Assembly: GCA_029309925.1 (NCBI GenBank)
Contig: JARKND010000005.1
Location: 1,426,001-1,490,000 of the forward strand
Direction of reading: 5' to 3'
DNA: 64,000 nucleotides
DNA from: Fulvivirgaceae bacterium JP3-4
Lineage (GTDB): Bacteria > Bacteroidota > Bacteroidia > Cytophagales > Cyclobacteriaceae
Shown here in pieces: positions 57,895 through 64,000 of the stretch. The translations under genes were made by a program, and so were the position numbers. The notes below the pieces were generated by a model that saw only the letters and a list, made by a program, of their open reading frames with translations, was not told the origin of the DNA and searched no databases. How positions within the stretch are numbered: the stretch's first letter is position 1; every line of letters starts with the position of its first letter.

Positions 57895-59256
57895 ATGAGA
57901 ATCGCCAGGAATACCATTATCCTTCTCGCAGTCAGCTCGAGCATATTCTTCGAAGCACTCGATATAGCCATCATCAATCTGGCCATTCCCCTTATTAAAG
58001 AAGATTTCAATCTAACCGGTGAAACCGTTCAATGGGTACAAACGCTGTATGTTCTGTTTTATGGCGGATTCCTGATCGTGGGCGGAAAGTTGTCTGACGT
58101 TGCGGGAAGAAAAACCATTTTTGCCATCGGTTCAGCCTTATTCCTGGTGACCTCGCTTGGGGCTGCACTTGCTCCAACCTTCGAGATCCTTTGCCTCTTT
58201 CGCGCGATTCAGGGACTCGGTGCTGCGTTCGTTATGCCCGCAGCCTTCAGCATTATCACCAACACCTTTCAGGATCCGCAGGAGCGGACCAAAGCGTTGG
58301 GGATTTTCGGATCTTTCGCTGCAATAGGCTCAGGGAGTGGTTTGTCGCTTGGCGGAATCATCGCGACCTACTTTGGGTGGCAATGGGTATTTTATATCAA
58401 TGTTCCTGTGATTTCCATCTCACTGCTCTTTGCATTCATCTACATTCCTCCGGACACACGCATCAGACAACAAAATTCACCCGATTATCTCACAGGTGTG
58501 TTCCTAACGCTCACAATTCTTATCCTCACATTTGTTGTCCACGATCTTAAAAATGTAGCCCAACACCTCTACACCACGCTGATCATGCTTGCAGCGATGT
58601 CGCTGATGATCCGTTCCATCGTTCTGCGCAGCAAGTCAGAAAATCCGCTCATAGACTTCAAAATTTTCAACACCGTCTCGACAAGAACAGGCAACGGTGT
58701 GATGTTTCTGATGGGCGCATTTTTTACCGGCTTCCTCTTTACCATCTCATTGGTCATGCAGTCGTACATGGGATTTTCTGCAGCCAAATCGGGTTTGCTG
58801 CTCCTGCCTTTCAGCATTCTTTCAGCCATTGTGTCCAAATCCATCTTGCCGAGAATGCTGAGAAGAATTTCAATGTACCAGGGAGGAATTCTCGGAATGG
58901 TTTTGATGACATGCGGTGGAATCCTGCTCTTCCTTGGGATTCTTCTCAACTACAACCTGGTGGTCATCCTACTTTCCGTTGCATGTGTAACAGGAACCGG
59001 TATCGCAGTATGCTTCATTACACTGAATGTTATTGCCCTTCGTGATATTCCGGAAGAAAACCACGGTGTCGCCTCGAGTTTCATTCAAACTTGTTTCTTC
59101 TTCGGTGGAGGCTTGGGCCTTTCGATCCTTACGATTTTTATGGATACAGCCGGACCATTGTATACTCCATCAATCATTCTCACAACGTATGCGCTGCTGG
59201 GCGTAATGTGGCTGCTGATTGCAAGAAGCAGGAGTGCGCAGCTGGCGGTGCGGTGA
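57895..59256 (+). CDS. MFS multidrug efflux transporter (DHA2/14-helix type)
   Basis: ATG 57895 (MRIARNTIILLAVSSSIFFEALDIAIINLAIPLI) gives 453 residues; a TTG six codons earlier is not needed. Motif D1-type LDIAIINLAIPLIKEDFNLTGETVQWVQTLYVL and motif A-type GGKLSDVAGRKTIFAIGSALFL are typical of DHA2 drug:H+ antiporters, with motif C-like GSGSGLSLGGIIATYFGWQWVFYINVP. It has about 14 helices. It likely exports a toxic compound under control of the divergent AsnC-type regulator. Confidence 0.93.
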   Translation: MRIARNTIILLAVSSSIFFEALDIAIINLAIPLIKEDFNLTGETVQWVQTLYVLFYGGFLIVGGKLSDVAGRKTIFAIGSALFLVTSLGAALAPTFEILCLFRAIQGLGAAFVMPAAFSIITNTFQDPQERTKALGIFGSFAAIGSGSGLSLGGIIATYFGWQWVFYINVPVISISLLFAFIYIPPDTRIRQQNSPDYLTGVFLTLTILILTFVVHDLKNVAQHLYTTLIMLAAMSLMIRSIVLRSKSENPLIDFKIFNTVSTRTGNGVMFLMGAFFTGFLFTISLVMQSYMGFSAAKSGLLLLPFSILSAIVSKSILPRMLRRISMYQGGILGMVLMTCGGILLFLGILLNYNLVVILLSVACVTGTGIAVCFITLNVIALRDIPEENHGVASSFIQTCFFFGGGLGLSILTIFMDTAGPLYTPSIILTTYALLGVMWLLIARSRSAQLAVR

Positions 59257-59258
59257 AA

Positions 59259-59398
59259 TGTGTTCATGTGCTCATGTGTTCATGTGTTCATGTGTTCATG
59301 TTTGCTTCGGACAGCCGGATGTCACGAGGAAGTATTTTAAACTCGACTACATTTGCATCTCTCATGAGCACCTGAGCACATAACACATGAACACACCC
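59259..59398. repeat. octamer arrays in inverted orientation (TGTGTTCA), covering a start codon
   Basis: Left array (59259-59306): tgtgttca, tgtgctca, then tgtgttca three times and tgtttgct, exact 8-base period. Right array (59361-59398) is the reverse complement (gagcac, ctgagcac, ataacac, atgaacac, accc). The spacer is about 54 bases. The last units of the right arm include the ATG and first two codons (atgaacaca) of the globin gene. It shares its octamer with the repeat at 29728-29847. Confidence 0.9.
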
Positions 59399-59755
59399 TT
59401 TGAACGCCTTGGCGCTGAAAACCTGAAACTACTGGTCGACCGGTTTTATGATCTTGTTTTTTCCAATGAGGATATCAGCCATCTGTTCAAGACAGACAAG
59501 GAAGTGATCAAGGAAAAGCAACGGTTATTTCTGACGCAGTTTTTAGGAGGACCTGCGCTCTACAGCGAAAAATACGGTCACCCGCGGTTGAGGGCAAGAC
59601 ATATGCCGCACCCGATTTCACAAGAACATGCCGTGGCATGGCTGTCATGTATGTCGGCTGCATTAGCGAGTCTGCCGATCGAAGAGAATTTGAAGGAGGA
59701 ATTGTTCAAGCGATTTGTACCCACCGCGATGTTCATGGTGAACAAAGAGGACTAA
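59387..59755 (+). CDS. group 2 truncated haemoglobin
   Basis: 122 residues, MNTPFERLGAENLKLLVDRFYDLVFSNEDISHLFK at the start, then FLGGPALYSEKYGHPRLRARHMPHPISQEHAVAWLSCMSAAL. The proximal His is that of RARHMPHPI (His near 72) and Trp of AWL at the G8 position is characteristic of group 2 truncated globins. It binds haem and reacts with O2, NO or peroxide in the cytosol. The start codon lies inside a repeat array. Confidence 0.93.
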   Translation: MNTPFERLGAENLKLLVDRFYDLVFSNEDISHLFKTDKEVIKEKQRLFLTQFLGGPALYSEKYGHPRLRARHMPHPISQEHAVAWLSCMSAALASLPIEENLKEELFKRFVPTAMFMVNKED

Positions 59756-59897
59756 CCGGCAATAAAAGCCATTGGTCGAATTATAGGTTTCCGTCAGGAT
59801 CGCAAGGCAGTGATATTCAGATCAGAGACGTGAATTTTGATGCTGCCTGAAAATGGAAAATCACAGACCTTCCTTACATATCCCAACGCGGGACTTG

Positions 59898-60020
59898 CTA
59901 TTTCAGGATCAACAACGCTCCGAAAAACAATACTACAACGAGCGTAAAAAGAACTGCGCTAAACGCCAATGCGCTGTAGCTGATGTTTGCGGGCTTTTCA
60001 ACTGATTCCTGCTTTTTCAT
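59898..60020 (-). CDS. small single-helix membrane protein
   Basis: 40 residues from ATG 60020: MKKQESVEKPANISYSALA, then one membrane helix (FSAVLFTLVVVLFFGALLIL) and a final Lys. The longer open frame (to 60281) runs antisense through the PgeF gene end and is rejected. The polar head and single helix look like a small membrane protein; function unknown. It lies 133 bp downstream of PgeF on the same strand. Confidence 0.5.
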   Translation of the reverse strand: MKKQESVEKPANISYSALAFSAVLFTLVVVLFFGALLILK

Positions 60021-60153
60021 AGTTTCTTCGTTTTGATAATACGAATTAACAGTGAACCAGCCGGCTATTCCGTCAAAATCCCGGTCGAATCCTACATGCG
60101 ATTGCTTTGAACAGGGATTTCCGGTTTCCGGGGAAGGCGAGCTTGTTTGTGCC

Positions 60154-60951
60154 CTAAATCCGCTCCAGGAGGATACCTGCGGCAAACCTTCCTGCATCGC
60201 CTTTTCGCGCGGAGAAGAAATATTGGTTGTTGATGACGGTACAGAGATCAGATATTTCAATTTGCGATGCGGGGACACCAAATTCCTCTAATTGCATTTT
60301 GTTGGCGTTCCACAAATTGAGCTTCGCCTTGTTGGCTGGCAGTGTTACGAGCAATTCCGATGTGTTGCTGAATGATTCGCGCACAGCATTCACGACTTCT
60401 TCACCAACCTCATATGACTGCTGACTAACCGAGGGGCCAATCCCTGCAACGACATCGCGGCCCTTTGTTCCGAATTGCTTTTGCATCTCGCGAAGTGTCT
60501 TTTCTAAAATCCTGGCGACAGTTCCTTTCCATCCGGAGTGAACGGCACCGCAGACGTGGTTCTTTTTGTCATAAAGCAAAATCGGAACACAATCGGCAGA
60601 CATCACCGCGATGCAGATACCCGGTTCCGAAGTGATCAGCGCATCGGTTTCCATCAGCTCATCTTTTGTTGTTGACGAAGTAACGTTGACAATTCGCGTT
60701 TTGTGAACCTGTGAAGGCATCACAAGTTTTTCCGGAGTGATTCCCAAAGCTATGGCAATTTGTTCGCGGTTGGAGCGGACCAATTCCCTGTCTGGCGAGC
60801 TGGAGTAGCTCAGTGTAAACTCTTTACCCGGTGCAGTGTTGCGGTCAGAGACCAAATGTTTTATCGAAGAAATGGACGAAAGGTTCTCGAAGTGCCACAA
60901 GTTCAGTCCGTTTACAGAGTTACGCTGCATGTTTTTTATTTTCCGCTGCAA
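60154..60951 (-). CDS. pgeF: peptidoglycan editing factor PgeF (laccase-domain/YfiH family)
   Basis: 265 residues (or 258 from a second Met at 60930). The YfiH/PgeF motifs are evident: VMPSQVHKTRIVNV (His), IAVMSADCVPILLYD (Cys) and CGAVHSGWKGTVARILEKTLREM (His), the zinc-site residues of the family, then SARKGDAGRFAAGILLE at the end. In E. coli PgeF removes mis-incorporated residues from peptidoglycan precursors; related enzymes are purine-nucleoside phosphorylase-like oxidases. It is monocistronic. Confidence 0.92.
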   Translation of the reverse strand: MQRKIKNMQRNSVNGLNLWHFENLSSISSIKHLVSDRNTAPGKEFTLSYSSSPDRELVRSNREQIAIALGITPEKLVMPSQVHKTRIVNVTSSTTKDELMETDALITSEPGICIAVMSADCVPILLYDKKNHVCGAVHSGWKGTVARILEKTLREMQKQFGTKGRDVVAGIGPSVSQQSYEVGEEVVNAVRESFSNTSELLVTLPANKAKLNLWNANKMQLEEFGVPASQIEISDLCTVINNQYFFSARKGDAGRFAAGILLERI

Positions 60952-61298
60952 AGATAATTGCGATCAGATGATTATGCTCCCGCAGGTGTCAAGAAACGTT
61001 GAGGCAGTGGTTTGGCCTTAAATGTTGATGTCTTTCACCCTTTTTTGTGAAAGGTGCCCGTGGGACGATCGCCCATGCCCTGAACTGACACCAAAATTGT
61101 TCTCTTCTCTTTGAACCTCCGGCTTCAGAATTCGTTCGTGCTTTATCGGCTTCCAGCCGCCTCGTGTTGTATGTCTCATCCCCATCATACCGATGATAAA
61201 TCAAAACTGTGCCGGGACACTGATCCGGTTAAAAAAGTAAAAATTGCATCTGTTCTTATAACGACAATTCACTCATTTTTGAATTACACACTCCTCAT
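60952..61298. other. 347-bp intergenic stretch with one hairpin
   Basis: CTTTCAC and GTGAAAG pair over 7 bp around a T-rich loop at 61032-61053. The rest of the stretch shows no open frame with gene-like composition, no repeat and no recognised RNA. It separates the divergent PgeF and DUF1624 genes, so both promoters must lie here. Confidence 0.45.
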
Positions 61299-62513
61299 AT
61301 GACAGCAACTCTAACAGCCCCCCAGCAAACACTGGATCGCACTGTGAGCGCAAGAATTCAGTCGATTGACCTGCTACGCGGCATCGTCATGATCATCATG
61401 GCACTCGACCATGTGCGAGATTATTTTCATGCGGATGCTTTTCTCTATAATCCTGTGGATCTATCGCAGACGAGCGTTGAACTGTTTTTTACACGATGGG
61501 TCACGCATTTCTGTGCACCGGTTTTTGTTTTTCTCGCTGGCACGTCTGCTTACCTGGTGGGCACAAGAAAAGGAAAATCAGAGTTGTCCTCTTTCCTATT
61601 GAAGAGAGGTATCTGGCTGGTAGTACTTGAAGTCACAGTGATCAATATTGCGTGGTTTTTCAACTTTGAGTTTTCAATTATTGCTTTGACCGTTATCTGG
61701 GCCCTGGGCATGGGCATGATCGCACTCGCTGCAGCGATTCATTTGCCGTTTAAAGTAATCTTGTCTCTCGGAATCTTGCTGGTTGCCGGCCACAACCTGC
61801 TGGACGGTGTAAAAATTTCAGATAATGGCCTACCGGCCTTTCTCTGGGCACTTGCTCATGAATTCAAGGGTTTTCAGATTGGTTCCTTCTTTGTGCTGGT
61901 CGGCTATCCTTTGCCACCGTGGATCGGAGTTATGTTGCTTGGATACTGTTTCGGAAAGGTATACGAGCGCGAGTTCGATGCGGAATCGCGGAAAAAGTTT
62001 TTAGTGCGTATGGGTTCGCTGATGATCTTGCTGTTCGTTGTGATACGGTTCATTAATGTATATGGAGATCCGTTTCCATGGTCAGTTCAAAACAGCGCAG
62101 TGCTTACTTTTCTTTCGTTCATCAACGTAACCAAATATCCTCCATCGCTTGACTATATCCTTGTGACGCTCGGTCCTGCGCTGCTACTCCTCGCTTATAC
62201 CGAGAAACTTCAGGGCAGGATTGCACAGTATATCATTGCGCTCGGAAGAGTGCCGATGTTCTACTATGTCGTTCATCTGTACGTGATTCATCTGGTTGCC
62301 GTTCTTGCAGCACTCGCCACCGGCTTTGAATTTTCCGATATGATCTTCAGTACGTGGGTAACAGATTCACCTAACCTGCGCGGCTACGGATTCAGCCTCG
62401 GTACTACTTATCTCGTATGGATCTCAATAGTGCTGGCGCTTTTCCCTGCATGTCTTTGGTATGACCGGTATAAGCTGAGAAACAAGGATAAGTGGTGGTT
62501 GAGTTATTTTTAG
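61299..62513 (+). CDS. DUF1624/heparan-glucosaminide-acetyltransferase-like membrane protein
   Basis: 404 residues, about ten membrane helices. RIQSIDLLRGIVMIIMALDHVRDYF is the opening motif (acyltransferase-like, His-Asp on the first helix), FFTRWVTHFCAPVFVFLAGTSAYL and VPMFYYVVHLYVIHLVAVLA follow, all typical of DUF1624/HGSNAT. The human HGSNAT moves acetyl groups across a membrane to glucosamine; bacterial members may acylate cell-surface glycans. Exact substrate unknown. It is monocistronic. Confidence 0.9.
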   Translation: MTATLTAPQQTLDRTVSARIQSIDLLRGIVMIIMALDHVRDYFHADAFLYNPVDLSQTSVELFFTRWVTHFCAPVFVFLAGTSAYLVGTRKGKSELSSFLLKRGIWLVVLEVTVINIAWFFNFEFSIIALTVIWALGMGMIALAAAIHLPFKVILSLGILLVAGHNLLDGVKISDNGLPAFLWALAHEFKGFQIGSFFVLVGYPLPPWIGVMLLGYCFGKVYEREFDAESRKKFLVRMGSLMILLFVVIRFINVYGDPFPWSVQNSAVLTFLSFINVTKYPPSLDYILVTLGPALLLLAYTEKLQGRIAQYIIALGRVPMFYYVVHLYVIHLVAVLAALATGFEFSDMIFSTWVTDSPNLRGYGFSLGTTYLVWISIVLALFPACLWYDRYKLRNKDKWWLSYF

Positions 62514-62623
62514 CCGAAAATTGACCTTTCTACAGGATTTTTAGAGAAAACGCTCCGGGTTTGCGTCTTTTCAGAGGTTTGTTCGTCCTCAGGTAGCCGG
62601 AAATCCGTTTAACCCAAATTACC

Positions 62624-63163
62624 ATGACGCAGCAACTCACTAACCTTTCGCTTTTTCAAAACGAGCTCAAATCTTTTGTTCTCAAAAGGGTGAAGGATAA
62701 AGCTGTAGCCGAAGACATTGTCCATGATGTCTTTCTGAAAGTTCATTCCAGGATCCATCAGCTAAAGGATTCTGAAAAGATGATGAGTTGGATCTATCAG
62801 ATCACAAGGAATACGATCACCGATCATTTCAGGAAAGATCAGAAATTTGTCACCGAGATTCCTGAAACAGAGGTGGAGAGCGATCGCAATGAACTGAATG
62901 AATGTGTTGCACAGTGTCTTCGCCAGATAGTAACAACGTTACCCGACAAGTACCGCGAAGCATTTGAGCTGTCCGAGTTGCAGAACGTTTCACAAACTGA
63001 TCTTGCGCGGAAACTGAACATTTCATATTCGGGTGCAAAATCACGCGTGCAGCGCGCCAGGCAGATGCTGCGCCAGAAGATGGAAGATCTTCTTGTGATT
63101 GAAACAGATTCCTATGGCAACGTGATCGTGTGCGAAGACCGCAATCCTTGTTGCTCGTGCTGA
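62624..63163 (+). CDS. ECF sigma factor, SigZ-like, with C-terminal cysteines
   Basis: 179 residues. Region 2 reads FVLKRVKDKAVAEDIVHDVFLKVHSRIHQLKDSEKMMSWIYQITRNTITDHFRK, region 4 TLPDKYREAFELSELQNVSQTDLARKLNISYSGAKSRVQRARQMLRQKME. After region 4 the tail is VIETDSYGNVIVCEDRNPCCSC, a Cys-rich end typical of SigZ-type proteins, possibly metal- or thiol-sensitive. No anti-sigma gene adjoins it; the only near neighbour is a Cys-rich peptide ORF on the opposite strand. Confidence 0.9.
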   Translation: MTQQLTNLSLFQNELKSFVLKRVKDKAVAEDIVHDVFLKVHSRIHQLKDSEKMMSWIYQITRNTITDHFRKDQKFVTEIPETEVESDRNELNECVAQCLRQIVTTLPDKYREAFELSELQNVSQTDLARKLNISYSGAKSRVQRARQMLRQKMEDLLVIETDSYGNVIVCEDRNPCCSC

Positions 63164-63176
63164 TCAGGTGATATAA

Positions 63177-63209
63177 AAGAGAGACCGCCTCGAGCAAGCA
63201 GTCTCTTCT
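63177..63209. terminator. bidirectional intrinsic terminator
   Basis: AGAGACcGC pairs with GCaGTCTCT (one mismatch) around a nine-base loop, flanked by A-rich sequence on one side and TTCTTGTTTTT on the other. It serves the sigma gene and the convergent peptide ORF. Confidence 0.75.
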
Positions 63210-63214
63210 TGTTT

Positions 63215-63274
63215 TTAGCAGCAGCTGCCGCCACAACATCCGCCATCACCAGGAGTTAAACTGAGGTTTTTCAT
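63215..63274 (-). CDS. 19-residue Cys-rich peptide ORF
   Basis: The minus strand encodes MKNLSLTPGDGGCCGGSCC, followed by TAA and the bidirectional terminator. Four cysteines in two CC pairs separated by GGS are preceded by a GDGG turn. This could be a metal-binding peptide (Cu, Zn or As) or a precursor of a modified peptide. The frame is open upstream to 63442, but that part is highly basic and lacks signs of a gene. No recognised family; existence as a gene is unproved. It is convergent with the sigma factor, whose tail (CCSC) is also Cys-rich. Confidence 0.4.
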   Translation of the reverse strand: MKNLSLTPGDGGCCGGSCC

Positions 63275-63425
63275 AACACTACGATTTTTTTGTTTAAGAT
63301 TTCTTGTCACCCTTGCGGGCTTGCCTTGTTGACGACTGTTTATTCTGAAAGACGCATTTCTTATCAGAATTTTTTTTCTGCGTCTTTTTTCTACTCTCTG
63401 CGTCAACAGAAGAAATAACAATCCC

Positions 63426-64000
63426 ATGAAGCATTTGTTCACTCTTTTACTTGTTGTGATGTTGTCGGCTTCGTATGCACAGACGAAACTTTCATCACGT
63501 GAACTCGTACCTGCGCGAGGACATTATAAACAGCTTGCGAAGATCGACCCCAAACCGTCAGCTGCCAATCCTGATGTTGATAAATTAAAGTTTGAAACAC
63601 CCCAGGCAACCATCGCCCGCAGACTGGAGCTGAAACCTTATTATCTGACGGATGTCCGGGTGAATGATTTCAAGATTCCGGATCCCCCTGCAAACAGCTC
63701 GGAACAAACGCGCGCTGAACTCAACTACCTGCTCGCCCTTCAAAATCAACGGACCAGTCTTGATGTCGAATCGAGTCTGAAAATGGCCGGCATCTACTAT
63801 AATTTACGCACGAAACCAGACGACTCAACATACCATATCTATCGCAGTAATTTGTTTCACATCGGACACTCTATTGGAAGCTGGTTCAATCCTGCCAACA
63901 TGCCTGTCACTGCAAACTTTGTCGCGAACGTTTGGAGAGACGCGAGCTATTTTATCTGGGCATTGAAATTCAAATATGCACGCATCCGTCCGAATGTTTT
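63426..64000 (+). CDS. PAP2-superfamily phosphatase, N-terminal part (cut by window edge)
   Basis: From ATG 63426 the frame is open for 191 residues to the window end. Signal peptide MKHLFTLLLVVMLSASYAQ is clear. A helical region follows (ELNYLLALQNQRTSLDVES), then NLFHIGHSIGSWFNPANMPVTANFVANVWRDASYFIWALKFKYARIRPNV. The KFKYARIRP word is the first PAP2/acid phosphatase motif (KxxxxxxRP). It should be a periplasmic acid phosphatase; the SGH and SRxxxxxHxxxD motifs lie outside. Confidence 0.8.
   Translation, partial: MKHLFTLLLVVMLSASYAQTKLSSRELVPARGHYKQLAKIDPKPSAANPDVDKLKFETPQATIARRLELKPYYLTDVRVNDFKIPDPPANSSEQTRAELNYLLALQNQRTSLDVESSLKMAGIYYNLRTKPDDSTYHIYRSNLFHIGHSIGSWFNPANMPVTANFVANVWRDASYFIWALKFKYARIRPNV

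Overview
This window looks like chromosomal DNA of a member of the Bacteroidota, most likely order Cytophagales (inference). The evidence is a SusC/SusD pair, a xylanase with a type IX secretion (T9SS) C-terminal sorting domain, many Bacteroidota-typical DUF families (DUF3667, DUF6090, DUF4199, DUF4142, DUF2059), a BlaI/M56 pair and weak Shine-Dalgarno sites. I found no rRNA, no convincing tRNA, no transposase, no phage gene and no CRISPR array.

Layout. 1-6.4 kb: mostly minus-strand genes, with a cut ClC chloride channel, a YHS / ECF sigma / small zinc-finger anti-sigma / DoxX operon, three DUF proteins and a membrane-anchored esterase. 6.9-20.4 kb: a xylan-utilisation locus with a divergent LacI-type regulator, two GH10 xylanases, a sialate-O-acetylesterase-like esterase, SusC, SusD and two IPT/TIG surface glycan-binding lipoproteins. 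TTGCAA-type operators lie in both control regions and a terminator closes the locus. The logic is a secreted endo-xylanase and surface lipoproteins that cut and capture xylan, import through SusCD, then a second GH10 and deacetylation. 20.4-35 kb: household and stress genes (aldo/keto reductase, lipase, catalase, a frameshifted small protein, zinc alcohol dehydrogenase, AlkD, DinB, VOC, TfoX, LuxR-type regulator, RibD-like reductase, PA14-OmpA). 35-46 kb: a kinase-like protein without an ATPase domain, envelope-stress DUF proteins, GlxA regulator, a Na+/H+ antiporter, then a complete RsbR-RsbS-RsbT-RsbX-like stressosome module in one operon with a sensor kinase and response regulator. 46-52 kb: hydrolase, HAD phosphatase, an H1-tailed SWIB protein behind a cluster of TTTTCCCTA palindromes, low-complexity secreted proteins and BlaI with an M56/M23 fusion peptidase. 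52-57 kb: a four-gene operon of exported proteins of unknown function, including a large leucine-rich-repeat protein. 57-64 kb: Lrp/AsnC regulator divergent from a DHA2 efflux pump, group 2 truncated globin, PgeF, DUF1624 acyltransferase-like protein, SigZ-like sigma factor, a 19-residue Cys-rich peptide ORF and a cut PAP2 phosphatase.

The most unusual thing I see is a recurring architecture in the intergenic DNA: arrays of 7- or 8-base units, usually with a partner array on the opposite strand 25-100 bases away, so that each locus could fold into a long imperfect hairpin. At least nine loci show arrays of this kind. The unit sequence differs from locus to locus while the layout is kept, and two loci 29 kb apart share the same octamer. 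Second is the stressosome operon, whose sensor kinase carries a degenerate RsbT-like domain at its N-terminus.
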